Shown here: positions 1 to 5,070 of the stretch, piece by piece
How positions within the stretch are numbered: position 1 is the first letter of the stretch
Layout of the letters: each line of letters starts with the position of its first letter
Assembly (NCBI GenBank): GCA_045589215.1
Contig: JAZNOQ010000122.1
Location: 1-5,077, forward strand
DNA length: 5,077 bases
Source: JAZNOQ01 sp045589215
GTDB lineage: Bacteria; Bacillota; Clostridia; Oscillospirales; CAG-272
Direction of reading: 5' to 3'
Translations under genes and position numbers: made by a program
Notes under the pieces: generated by a model
Seen by the model: the letters and a program-made list of their open reading frames with translations, nothing else
What the model was told of the DNA's origin: nothing
The model's database searches: none

Positions 1-149
1 ACCATGATCTTGTCAGAGGGACATTTTTTATATCGTGTCATTACGACAACGATAATACCGAAAATGACAAGTGCTACCGCGAACAGGATCGGCGGAAGGA
101 CGGGTGCAATTCCGTCCGCAAGGACGGCAGATGCGAGAAAATTGTTCAT
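1..149 (-). CDS. Flotillin (SPFH/band 7) family protein, N-terminal fragment
   Basis: Only the first 49 codons are present; the gene continues past the left edge. The start is ATG at 149-147, preceded by an AAAGGA-type ribosome binding site. The fragment has a short polar N-terminus, one hydrophobic membrane segment at about residues 17-38, then RYKKCPSDKIM. In flotillins of the FloT/YuaG and YqiK type, a single N-terminal membrane anchor is followed directly by a basic (R/K)Y-x-x-x-P-x-D-K stretch that opens the SPFH domain. Flotillins oligomerise at the inner face of the membrane and scaffold ordered microdomains. The NfeD-type gene two positions upstream supports the call, because NfeD and flotillin genes are classically paired (yuaF-yuaG in Bacillus subtilis). 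The SPFH domain and the coiled-coil tail lie outside the window, so the subfamily cannot be fixed. The 109-bp gap before this gene is larger than the others in the cluster, so it may also have its own promoter. Confidence 0.8.
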   Translation of the reverse strand, partial: MNNFLASAVLADGIAPVLPPILFAVALVIFGIIVVVMTRYKKCPSDKIM

Positions 150-258
150 TTCTTTCTTTCCTTTCTGAACTCGACGTGGTATTCTTCAATACGAATTATT
201 GTAAGAACACCAATTGTGGGGCGAAAGCTGCGAATAAGTGCAACCTCCGTTTCTTTGC

Positions 259-831
259 TTACTGTACCTCGGAGTCTGTATTATCTTTCTCGGTCGGCTT
301 GATGGGCGAACCGGTAAGATCAATGCGGTGACGAATACGCGTATCTCTTCCGATAAATCCGGCGAAATATTTGACAGCGATATAAAGGGCACCGAATAAA
401 AGAAATGCGATCAGATATGATGTGAGCGAGATGTCAGACAACTGCTCTATGCTGTAAAGTCCGGAGCCATATTCAACTAGGCCTGCAAGCCATTTTACTC
501 CACCCGTGATCCAAACGGGAAATCCAAGTAAAACGCCGAGAAGAAGCTGCGGAAGGAGCGCAATCCCTCCTTCAAGTACCGAATTCAGGCTTGAAAATTC
601 ACCGAGATGGTAGGAAATGAGATAAGAAACTGCGGCAAGAGGGGCGGCAGTGCCGAGAGCCATAAACACGGTATGAATGATCGCCTCTGCCATATAGGAG
701 ACCTGAATGAAGCCCGAAAGAAGACGTACGAGAAGCAGATCGATCAAGATAGATATGAGGCAAGACACCCATATGAAAACAAACCAAAGCAGCGCATATT
801 GCACCTGCTCCTTTATCGTTCGCTTTTTCAC
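259..831 (-). CDS. Unrecognised four-helix integral membrane protein, 190 aa
   Basis: I do not recognise the family. The start is GTG at 831-829, chosen because an AAGGAGG ribosome binding site (845-839) sits 7 nt upstream and no other start lies nearby. That site overlaps the stop codon of the NfeD-type gene, so the two are probably translationally coupled; the gap is 12 bp. The protein has a short basic N-terminus (KKRTIKEQ) and four hydrophobic segments at about residues 12-38, 47-74, 87-110 and 136-160. A glycine-rich, fairly apolar linker (111-128) joins segments three and four. The tail is hydrophilic and charged (161-190, RDTRIRHRID then many D/E/K/T/S). No catalytic motif, cysteine pair or metal ligand set is visible. 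By the positive-inside rule the basic tail and basic N-terminus are probably both cytoplasmic, which fits four helices. Its place between NfeD and flotillin suggests a partner or client of the microdomain; that is inference only. Confidence 0.85.
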   Translation of the reverse strand: MKKRTIKEQVQYALLWFVFIWVSCLISILIDLLLVRLLSGFIQVSYMAEAIIHTVFMALGTAAPLAAVSYLISYHLGEFSSLNSVLEGGIALLPQLLLGVLLGFPVWITGGVKWLAGLVEYGSGLYSIEQLSDISLTSYLIAFLLFGALYIAVKYFAGFIGRDTRIRHRIDLTGSPIKPTEKDNTDSEVQ

Positions 832-843
832 CGTATCCCCTCC

Positions 844-1422
844 TTATCCGTTAGACGAAACACGTTCAACAACGAGCACGCCCGCGTCATTTACTGCTAC
901 AACACGTACGTAAGTCCCTGTTGTAAGCGCTTCGCTTTCCATTGTGATCGCCGAAAACTCGGAAAATTTCTCTTGAACGGTAATATTGATCTTCCCTGCC
1001 GCAGTTGCGTTTGCGGGGATCGGAATGTAGACCTGCCCGACCTTTCCGATCGTATTGGAGACCTGAATATTTCCCGAGGACTGAAGCCGATGCAGGGCAC
1101 GCATCAAAAATGCCATACCGACCAGCGTAAGGATGCCGAGAAAAACCGCGATCAGAACAGATACGACGATCGGAAGTGAGGTGCCACACAGTGCAAACCC
1201 AGACCATCCTGCAATGCAGAGCATTGAAACGATACCTCTCACCGAAAAAAGGCTGAGTCCGTCGTCTCCAAAATCGTCTGCGTCAAGATCAGCCTCGTCG
1301 TCAAGTCCGATCAAAAGCAAAACCGTCTGAATGATCAGAATGACCGTAGAAGGAATTGCGACGAGTAGAAAGATCTGCTGTGCAACGATCAATCCGTTCC
1401 ACCATTCTATAATAGCTGTCAT
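844..1422 (-). CDS. NfeD/YuaF-type membrane protein with C-terminal OB-fold domain
   Basis: A 192-aa protein starting at ATG 1422-1420, with a GAAAGGA ribosome binding site 9 nt upstream. Visible order: a hydrophobic helix at about 14-39; an acidic linker at 41-55 (DDEADLDADDFGDD); two more hydrophobic stretches at about 60-80 and 84-108; then a soluble domain from about 118 to 190. That domain has the beta-rich pattern of the NfeD OB-fold (IGKVGQV, KINITVQE, TYVRVVAVNDAGVLVVERV). Size and layout match short NfeD proteins such as B. subtilis YuaF and E. coli YqiJ, not the long forms that carry a ClpP-like serine protease domain. In those systems the short NfeD protein works with a flotillin encoded beside it, and here a flotillin start lies two genes downstream. 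The gene sits 26 bp after the DUF1836 gene and 12 bp before the four-helix gene, so it is mid-operon. Family call is strong; its exact molecular role is unknown even in well-studied relatives. Confidence 0.85.
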   Translation of the reverse strand: MTAIIEWWNGLIVAQQIFLLVAIPSTVILIIQTVLLLIGLDDEADLDADDFGDDGLSLFSVRGIVSMLCIAGWSGFALCGTSLPIVVSVLIAVFLGILTLVGMAFLMRALHRLQSSGNIQVSNTIGKVGQVYIPIPANATAAGKINITVQEKFSEFSAITMESEALTTGTYVRVVAVNDAGVLVVERVSSNG

Positions 1423-1448
1423 CTTAATTTATCCTTTCACAAATAATT

Positions 1449-2030
1449 TTATATCCGCATCAGCTTTTCGGTCATCCGATCGGAATGTTGCTTCAGTATG
1501 GATGCATAATATGCAAATACGATGATCTCAAGCGCCTTTTCAAGCCGACGGCGCGCGCCCGAGATGCGCTCCTCGTAGCTTGCCGTGACCTCCGATATAC
1601 AGATCCGAAGCCCCTCGGGGTTACAAGACCCTCCCTCCATCAAACGGTCGAGAATACGGCAGATGTAGTCGTAAAGCTCGGAATCCTTGATGATATCGTC
1701 CCCGTGGCTGGTTACGGAGCCGTTGATATAATGGATCAAAAACGCGATACGATCGAGCTGCATACACGCGCGCAGCATATTGATGATCAAAATATGCGCA
1801 AGCTGATCTTTATCATATCGCTTCAGCTTCGAATTTGCAACCCAACCGCGTTTCGTCCAATTTTGAAGCGTCGTACCGTCAATTCCCGAAATGTCTCGGA
1901 TCTGGTTCAGCATGATCCCGTCGGTAATATAAAAGATCTTATTGAGGAATTCAAGCCCCGTAACGTTACCCATATCCTTTCGCTTCAACACCGTGCCAGG
2001 AATGAGCGGATTATCGATTTCGATATTCAT
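1449..2030 (-). CDS. DUF1836 family MerR-like transcriptional regulator
   Basis: A 193-aa cytoplasmic protein starting at ATG 2030-2028, with an AAGGAGG ribosome binding site 5 nt upstream. It matches the DUF1836 pattern as I know it: a helix-turn-helix at about residues 38-64 (MLNQIRDISGIDGTTLQNW then KRGWV), a basic turn and wing (NSKLKRYDKDQLAHILIINMLR, 66-87), a conserved INGS element (103-105), the DDSELYDY-like element (KDSELYDYICRILDRL, 115-130), and a long C-terminal helix (150-180) suited to dimerisation. The W-x-K-R-G-W and RYDKDQLAHI pieces resemble the DNA-binding half of MerR proteins. Target genes of this family are poorly known. As first gene of the operon, behind a promoter with a palindrome in its spacer (2111-2128), it is a natural candidate for autoregulation and control of the NfeD/flotillin genes; that is inference. 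No ligand-binding domain is evident. Confidence 0.85.
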   Translation of the reverse strand: MNIEIDNPLIPGTVLKRKDMGNVTGLEFLNKIFYITDGIMLNQIRDISGIDGTTLQNWTKRGWVANSKLKRYDKDQLAHILIINMLRACMQLDRIAFLIHYINGSVTSHGDDIIKDSELYDYICRILDRLMEGGSCNPEGLRICISEVTASYEERISGARRRLEKALEIIVFAYYASILKQHSDRMTEKLMRI

Positions 2031-2057
2031 ACGATCCTCCTTTTCTTCGGTATATTT

Positions 2058-2088
2058 CTGCTTTGCTTCGACGAAGAAGGAAAAGCAG
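2058..2088 (-). promoter_or_regulatory. Stem-loop in the 5' leader of the DUF1836 operon
   Basis: In the minus-strand transcript the 7-nt arms CTGCTTT (2088-2082) and AAAGCAG (2064-2058) are perfectly complementary. Inside them, short TTC/GAA pairings around TTCTTCGTCGAA could extend the hairpin. It lies within the roughly 70-nt leader, between the promoter and the ribosome binding site (about 2036-2042). There is no U-run after the stem, so it is not an intrinsic terminator as it stands. It could stabilise the mRNA or be a protein-binding element, but no known riboswitch class is recognised. Confidence 0.4.
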
Positions 2089-2105
2089 AGATTTATTACA
2101 TTTAC

Positions 2106-2134
2106 ATTGTATCACGCGGTCACGTGATTGTCAA
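2106..2134 (-). promoter_or_regulatory. Sigma-A-type promoter of the DUF1836-NfeD-flotillin operon
   Basis: On the minus strand the -35 hexamer TTGACA (2134-2129) and the -10 hexamer TACAAT (2111-2106) are separated by exactly 17 bp. The first matches consensus fully and the second at five of six positions. Transcription should start near 2099, giving a leader of about 70 nt before the DUF1836 ATG at 2030. This is the strongest promoter in the window, and its strength suggests it is held in check by a repressor. Confidence 0.85.
2111..2128. promoter_or_regulatory. Inverted repeat between -35 and -10: candidate operator
   Basis: The arms ATCACG (2111-2116) and CGTGAT (2123-2128) form a perfect 6-bp inverted repeat around a 6-bp centre, CGGTCA. 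The repeat fills the spacer of the promoter at 2106-2134 almost edge to edge. The right side also contains the self-complementary octamer TCACGTGA. Binding a dimeric regulator here would directly affect polymerase; MerR-type proteins typically bind in this spacer. The obvious candidate is the DUF1836 protein encoded just downstream. The palindrome is seen directly; the binding is inferred. Confidence 0.55.
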
Positions 2135-2179
2135 TAGATTTCACGAAACTTTTTGCTTTTTCGTTCACATTTCTCTTAC

Positions 2180-2185
2180 AAGGAG
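2180..2185 (+). promoter_or_regulatory. Ribosome binding site that fixes the M50 protease start
   Basis: AAGGAG lies 5 nt before ATG 2191. The frame is open further upstream to a TTG at 2128, but that extension has no ribosome binding site and overlaps the divergent promoter, so 2191 is the start. No convincing sigma-A promoter for this gene could be found in 2100-2180 on the plus strand. Confidence 0.8.
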
Positions 2186-2190
2186 CAACT

Positions 2191-2787
2191 ATGAAAAATA
2201 ACGTCCCTTCTTCGCGAAAGCTTCGCCTGAAGGCGGGGATATCTGCGATCTTTTTTGGATTTGCCGTTCTTATGACAGATAGAGAATTGGCGCTTCCCTG
2301 CCTTCTGTCTGCCGCATTTCACGAATGCGGTCATATCCTCGCGTCAAAGCTGCTCGGAATTCGCCTCGAAGAAATGAAGCTAGATCTTTTCGGTGCGCGT
2401 CTCTCGGTGTCTTCAAGGGAGATCTCCTACCGCGCCGAATTTCTCCTCTGTGCGGCGGGACCGCTTTTCAGCTTACTGCTTGCGCTCCTCTGTTCCTTTT
2501 GGGGGAGCGATACATACATTTTTTTTCGAAACCTCCGCGATTCGAGTCTGTTTTTGGGCCTCCTCAACCTTCTTCCCGTGCGCGGCTTCGACGGCGGGCG
2601 AATGTTATCCTCATTGATCGCCCTTCTCGGATCCCCCTTTTCTGCCGATCTGATCGAGCGATTGTTCACCGGATTTTTTCTGATCGTCCTTTGGGGGATC
2701 GCGGTGTATCTCCTTCTTATCACCGGCGGCGGACTTACACTTTTCGTCTTTTCGGTCGGACTTTTTTGCAAAGTTTTTCTTTTGTGA
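2191..2787 (+). CDS. M50 family site-2 protease, short SpoIVFB-like form
   Basis: A 198-aa polytopic membrane metalloprotease. The zinc-binding HExxH motif is HECGH at residues 44-48, inside the second hydrophobic segment. It is followed by LDLFGARL (64-71), reminiscent of the LPFG element in SpoIVFB-type proteins, and the AAGPLFSLLLAL helix (88-99). The second active-site element is NLLPVRGFDGGRML (126-139), where Asp134 should be the third zinc ligand. Hydrophobic segments lie at about 15-29, 35-55, 84-103, 118-130 and 160-193. Such enzymes cut substrates within the membrane, for instance pro-sigma-K or anti-sigma factors. It is shorter than SpoIVFB (about 290 aa) and has no C-terminal CBS domain. 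No SpoIVFA-like partner is adjacent. The gene stands alone, transcribed away from the DUF1836 operon and followed by a terminator. Family and active site are clear; the substrate is unknown. An eight-T run (2519-2526) lies within the coding sequence. Confidence 0.9.
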   Translation: MKNNVPSSRKLRLKAGISAIFFGFAVLMTDRELALPCLLSAAFHECGHILASKLLGIRLEEMKLDLFGARLSVSSREISYRAEFLLCAAGPLFSLLLALLCSFWGSDTYIFFRNLRDSSLFLGLLNLLPVRGFDGGRMLSSLIALLGSPFSADLIERLFTGFFLIVLWGIAVYLLLITGGGLTLFVFSVGLFCKVFLL

Positions 2788-2818
2788 CGGTTTTCGATGA
2801 ATATCATCAAAAAAATTT

Positions 2819-2848
2819 CGTGAAACGCGTTGGTTTCTCGCTTTTTTT
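2819..2848 (+). terminator. Probable rho-independent terminator after the M50 gene
   Basis: About 30 nt after the M50 stop codon, an imperfect hairpin forms from CGTGAAAC (2819-2826) and GTTTCTCG (2833-2840). It has a GCGTTG loop and one T-T mismatch, and is followed by C and seven Ts (2842-2848). The stem is modest in GC, so efficiency may be partial. A second small palindrome (CTTTTTTTCGAAAAAG, 2841-2856) overlaps the T-run. It separates the protease gene from the pot operon. Confidence 0.6.
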
Positions 2849-2859
2849 CGAAAAAGTTA

Positions 2860-2888
2860 TTGCATTTTTTCTCGGTTTCTGTTACAAT
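2860..2888 (+). promoter_or_regulatory. Sigma-A-type promoter of the potAB operon
   Basis: TTGCAT (2860-2865) and TACAAT (2883-2888) are separated by 17 bp. Transcription would begin near 2895, leaving a leader of about 90 nt before potA. The leader contains a second copy of the heptamer GAAGGTG (2890-2896 and 2918-2924) and an AATATT-N5-AATATT pair (2945-2961), but no fold I recognise as a riboswitch. Its position right after the terminator fits an independent transcription unit. Confidence 0.8.
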
Positions 2889-2967
2889 AGAAGGTGCTAT
2901 TTTCGATGACCCCCTCGGAAGGTGAAATACCGGGTGCGGAACAGAATATTGCAAAAATATTTATTTC

Positions 2968-2974
2968 AAGGGAG
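2968..2974 (+). promoter_or_regulatory. potA ribosome binding site with two possible ATGs
   Basis: AAGGGAG is 5 nt before ATG 2980 and 12 nt before ATG 2987. Only 2987 is in frame with potA. ATG 2980 opens a 17-codon frame that ends in TGA inside potA. I therefore use 2987, accepting an unusually long spacing; see the corresponding finding. Confidence 0.6.
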
Positions 2975-2986
2975 TATTTATGCCGA

Positions 2987-4147
2987 ATGGAAAAAAAGCT
3001 CATCGAACTGAAGTCCGTCTCGAAGGCGTATGACGGAGAGACCGTTCTCGCAGGAATTGACCTGGACATTTTCGACAAGGAATTCGTTACCCTTCTCGGG
3101 CCTTCCGGCTGCGGTAAAACCACTACACTTCGTATCATTGGAGGATTTGAAACACCCGATGCAGGCGAAGTGCTTTTTGACGGAAAATCGATTCTTGACA
3201 TTCCCCCCTACAAGCGCCCCGTAAACACGGTCTTTCAGCGTTACGCGCTCTTCCCCCATCTTAACGTTTACGAAAACGTCGCCTTTGGTCTCCGCATCCA
3301 AAAGAAATCGGACGAGGAGATACGCTCCAAGGTCAAGACGATGCTTGCAATGGTCAATCTGAAGGGGTTCGAGCGGAGAAGCATATCCACACTCTCGGGC
3401 GGTCAGCAGCAGCGTGTTGCGATCGCGCGCGCGCTTGTCAACGAGCCTCGCGTGCTTCTTCTCGATGAGCCGCTCGGCGCACTTGACTTAAAGCTACGCA
3501 AGGATATGCAGACCGAGCTTAAAAACATTCAGCAGCGCACCGAAATTACGTTTATATACGTCACCCACGACCAGGAAGAGGCTCTCTCGATGTCCGATAA
3601 GATCGTGGTTATGGCAAACGGAAAGATCCAACAGATCGGATCTCCCACCGATATTTATAACGAGCCGAAGAACGCCTTTGTTGCGGATTTCATCGGCGAA
3701 TCCAATATTCTCGACGGCACGATGCCGAAGGACAAGCTCGTTCGCTTCGCGGGACATGAGTTTGTTTGTCTCGACGGCGGCTTTGCACCGAACGAGCCCG
3801 TAGACGTTGTTGTACGTCCCGAGGATATTGACATCGTTTCTCCCGACAAGGGGATGCTCACGGGCGTGGTAACCGCTGTGACCTTCAAGGGAGTCCATTA
3901 CGAGATCATCGTAGACGTTCAAGGCTTCAAGTGGATGATCCAATCCACCGATTATGCGGCTGTCGATCAGGAGATCGGCATGTACATCGAGCCCGACGCA
4001 ATTCATATTATGCATAAATCGGAATTCTCCGAGCTTTACGGCGACTACTCCTCCTTCTCCGATGAATTCGATCCTGTTCCCGATGCTGAAATGCTCGAAA
4101 CGGAAACAGAGGAAGACTCCGACAAAGAAGGAGGTGCACAGCTGTGA
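2987..4147 (+). CDS. potA: Spermidine/putrescine ABC transporter ATP-binding protein PotA
   Basis: A 386-aa cytoplasmic ATPase that powers polyamine import through the PotB/PotC membrane pair. All ABC motifs are intact: Walker A GPSGCGKTT (38-46), Q-loop Gln84 in VFQRYALFPHL, signature LSGGQ (136-140), Walker B VLLLDEP (156-162), D-loop GALD (164-167) and H-loop His194 in YVTHDQEEAL. DFIGESN (234-240) leads into the C-terminal TOBE-type regulatory region (about 240-345), including VVVRPEDI (274-281). VFQRYALFPHLNVYENVAFGL-type text and the PotB gene behind it identify PotA rather than a maltose- or iron-type relative. Length is close to E. coli PotA (378 aa), but the last 36 residues form an unusual acidic, disordered-looking tail with 13 D/E. 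The stop codon overlaps the potB start (GTGA). The start at 2987 is supported by homolog-like MEKKLIELKSVSK; the ribosome binding site spacing is atypical. Confidence 0.95.
   Translation: MEKKLIELKSVSKAYDGETVLAGIDLDIFDKEFVTLLGPSGCGKTTTLRIIGGFETPDAGEVLFDGKSILDIPPYKRPVNTVFQRYALFPHLNVYENVAFGLRIQKKSDEEIRSKVKTMLAMVNLKGFERRSISTLSGGQQQRVAIARALVNEPRVLLLDEPLGALDLKLRKDMQTELKNIQQRTEITFIYVTHDQEEALSMSDKIVVMANGKIQQIGSPTDIYNEPKNAFVADFIGESNILDGTMPKDKLVRFAGHEFVCLDGGFAPNEPVDVVVRPEDIDIVSPDKGMLTGVVTAVTFKGVHYEIIVDVQGFKWMIQSTDYAAVDQEIGMYIEPDAIHIMHKSEFSELYGDYSSFSDEFDPVPDAEMLETETEEDSDKEGGAQL
4128..4134 (+). promoter_or_regulatory. potB ribosome binding site inside the end of potA
   Basis: AAGGAGG sits within the final codons of potA, 9 nt before the GTG start of potB, whose start overlaps the potA stop by 4 bp (4144-4147). 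This arrangement is typical of translational coupling and supports GTG 4144 as the true start. Confidence 0.75.
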
Positions 4148-5070
4148 CAAGCTCGAGAAGTAAAAAGAGCGGCGATCTTGCCGCAGCACCTCCCCCTAGG
4201 CGCAGTATTATGCAGCGTCTCGCCGCTGCTCCCCATATTCTTTGGGCGATCCTTTTCGTCGTTGCACCGCTCATTTTCGTCGCATACTTCTCTTTTACCG
4301 CCGCGGATGGTGCGTTTACGTTTTCAAACTTTACGGGGCTATTTGAATATAAGGATGCATTTCTCCGTTCGATCTGCTATTCTCTCATCGCAACGCTGAT
4401 CTGCTTCCTCATCGGATACCCGCTCGCTTATGCAATCGCAAATGCAAAGCCGAAATCGCAAAAGCTTCTGATCATGCTCGTCATGCTTCCGATGTGGATC
4501 AATTTTCTGATCCGAACCTATGCGATCATGAAGCTTCTCGAGGACACCGGTATTATCAATTCGGTTTTGATGAAGCTGACAGGCGGCGCGATCGAGCCTC
4601 TCCATATGATCAATACCCCGGGGGCGGTCATCTTTGGTATGGTATACGATTATCTGCCCTATATGGTGCTTCCTATTTATACGGTTCTTTCCAAAATGGA
4701 TCCGAAGCTCACAGAGGCTGCCGCTGATCTCGGGTGCAGCAAAATGCAGACGCTCTTTAACGTCACCCTCCCGCTTTCCATGTCGGGTATCATTTCGGGC
4801 ATCACGATGGTCTTCGTCCCTTCGATCAGCACCTTCTACATATCTCAAAAGCTCGGTGCAGGCAAGATCGATCTTGTCGGTGACACGATCAAGTCGGAGG
4901 GCCAAGCGGTCTTAGGAAGACAATTTTCATTTTCAACTCCTTGGCTCACAGAACGACATGGCTACGATCCGACTTGTAATTTCGGGCATCACGATGGTCT
5001 TCGTCCCTTCGATCAGCACCTTCTACATATCTCAAAAGCTCGGTGCAGGCAAGATCGATCTTGTCGGTGA
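4144..5070 (+). CDS. potB: Spermidine/putrescine ABC transporter permease PotB, 3' end unreliable
   Basis: The open frame reads 308 aa from GTG 4144, but only residues 1-249 (4144-4890) look like PotB. After a basic, Ala/Pro-rich cytoplasmic start, hydrophobic segments lie at about 31-51, 74-98, 106-126, 159-183 and 212-236. The EAA loop that docks onto the ATPase is EAAADLGCSKMQTLFNVTLP (191-210), followed by SGIISGITMVF and FYISQKLGAGKIDLVGDTI, a normal PotB ending of the fifth helix and its loop. The family then needs an acidic/aromatic loop and a sixth helix (total about 275-290 aa). Instead the frame runs into 88 bp with no hydrophobic helix and then into an out-of-frame second copy of codons 217-249, ending at TGA 5068-5070. 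The stop is therefore probably not genuine. Either the gene is broken by rearrangement or the assembly is wrong here. It partners with PotA upstream; PotC and PotD are not in the window. Confidence 0.85.
   Translation: MTSSRSKKSGDLAAAPPPRRSIMQRLAAAPHILWAILFVVAPLIFVAYFSFTAADGAFTFSNFTGLFEYKDAFLRSICYSLIATLICFLIGYPLAYAIANAKPKSQKLLIMLVMLPMWINFLIRTYAIMKLLEDTGIINSVLMKLTGGAIEPLHMINTPGAVIFGMVYDYLPYMVLPIYTVLSKMDPKLTEAAADLGCSKMQTLFNVTLPLSMSGIISGITMVFVPSISTFYISQKLGAGKIDLVGDTIKSEGQAVLGRQFSFSTPWLTERHGYDPTCNFGHHDGLRPFDQHLLHISKARCRQDRSCR
4792..4890 (+). repeat. 99-bp exact direct repeat, copy 1 (in potB frame)
   Basis: Identical at every position to 4979-5077, offset 187 bp. Base 4791 (C) differs from 4978 (A), so 4792 is the true left limit. 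Copy 1 coincides with exactly 33 codons of potB (residues 217-249, ISGITMVF to GDTI) and encodes normal PotB sequence. Confidence 0.97.
4891..4978. other. 88-bp segment between the repeats, not PotB-like
   Basis: This stretch replaces the expected PotB loop and sixth helix. Read in the potB frame it gives a polar sequence with several charged and aromatic residues and no membrane helix. A 9-bp inverted repeat (CAAGTCGGA 4890-4898; TCCGACTTG 4968-4976) lies almost exactly at its two ends. On the minus strand AAGGAG followed by ATGAAAATT opens only a 13-codon frame. I recognise no gene or element. Confidence 0.6.

Noticed and set aside
190..225. Internal promoter for the flotillin gene (TACAAT at 203-198, minus strand)
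   Set aside because: The -10-like hexamer is good but no acceptable -35 hexamer lies 16-19 bp upstream; kept only as a weak possibility.
607..1179. Long plus-strand open frame opposite the 4-TM and NfeD genes
   Set aside because: It is antisense to two convincing membrane protein genes, spans their junction, has no ribosome binding site and gives a composition rich in R, C and H typical of a shadow frame.
2128..2190. N-terminal extension of the M50 protease from TTG 2128
   Set aside because: It overlaps the divergent promoter, has no ribosome binding site, and ATG 2191 has an ideal one.
1485..2201. 238-codon plus-strand open frame opposite the DUF1836 gene
   Set aside because: It lies antisense to a recognisable regulator, lacks a ribosome binding site and runs into the divergent promoter region and the M50 start.
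2796..2815. GATGA-ATA-TCATC hairpin followed by As as a terminator
   Set aside because: On the plus strand it is followed by As, not Ts, and no minus-strand gene would need it; the hairpin at 2819-2848 is better.
2427..2954. Minus-strand open frame covering the M50 gene and the pot promoter
   Set aside because: The product is a basic low-complexity shadow of the protease gene and would read through the terminator and promoter.
2894..2986. N-terminal extension of PotA from GTG 2894 or ATG 2906
   Set aside because: GTG 2894 lies at the expected transcription start, neither start has a ribosome binding site, and the extra residues are not PotA-like.
2895..2986. Riboswitch or polyamine-sensing RNA in the potA leader
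   Set aside because: Only short repeats and weak AT pairings are visible; nothing matches a riboswitch class I know.
3494..4189. 231-codon minus-strand open frame opposite potA
   Set aside because: potA has every ABC motif intact on the other strand; the antisense product shows no family resemblance.
4339..4905. 188-codon minus-strand open frame opposite potB
   Set aside because: It is antisense to the clear permease region and rich in D, R and H as expected for the complement of membrane-helix codons.
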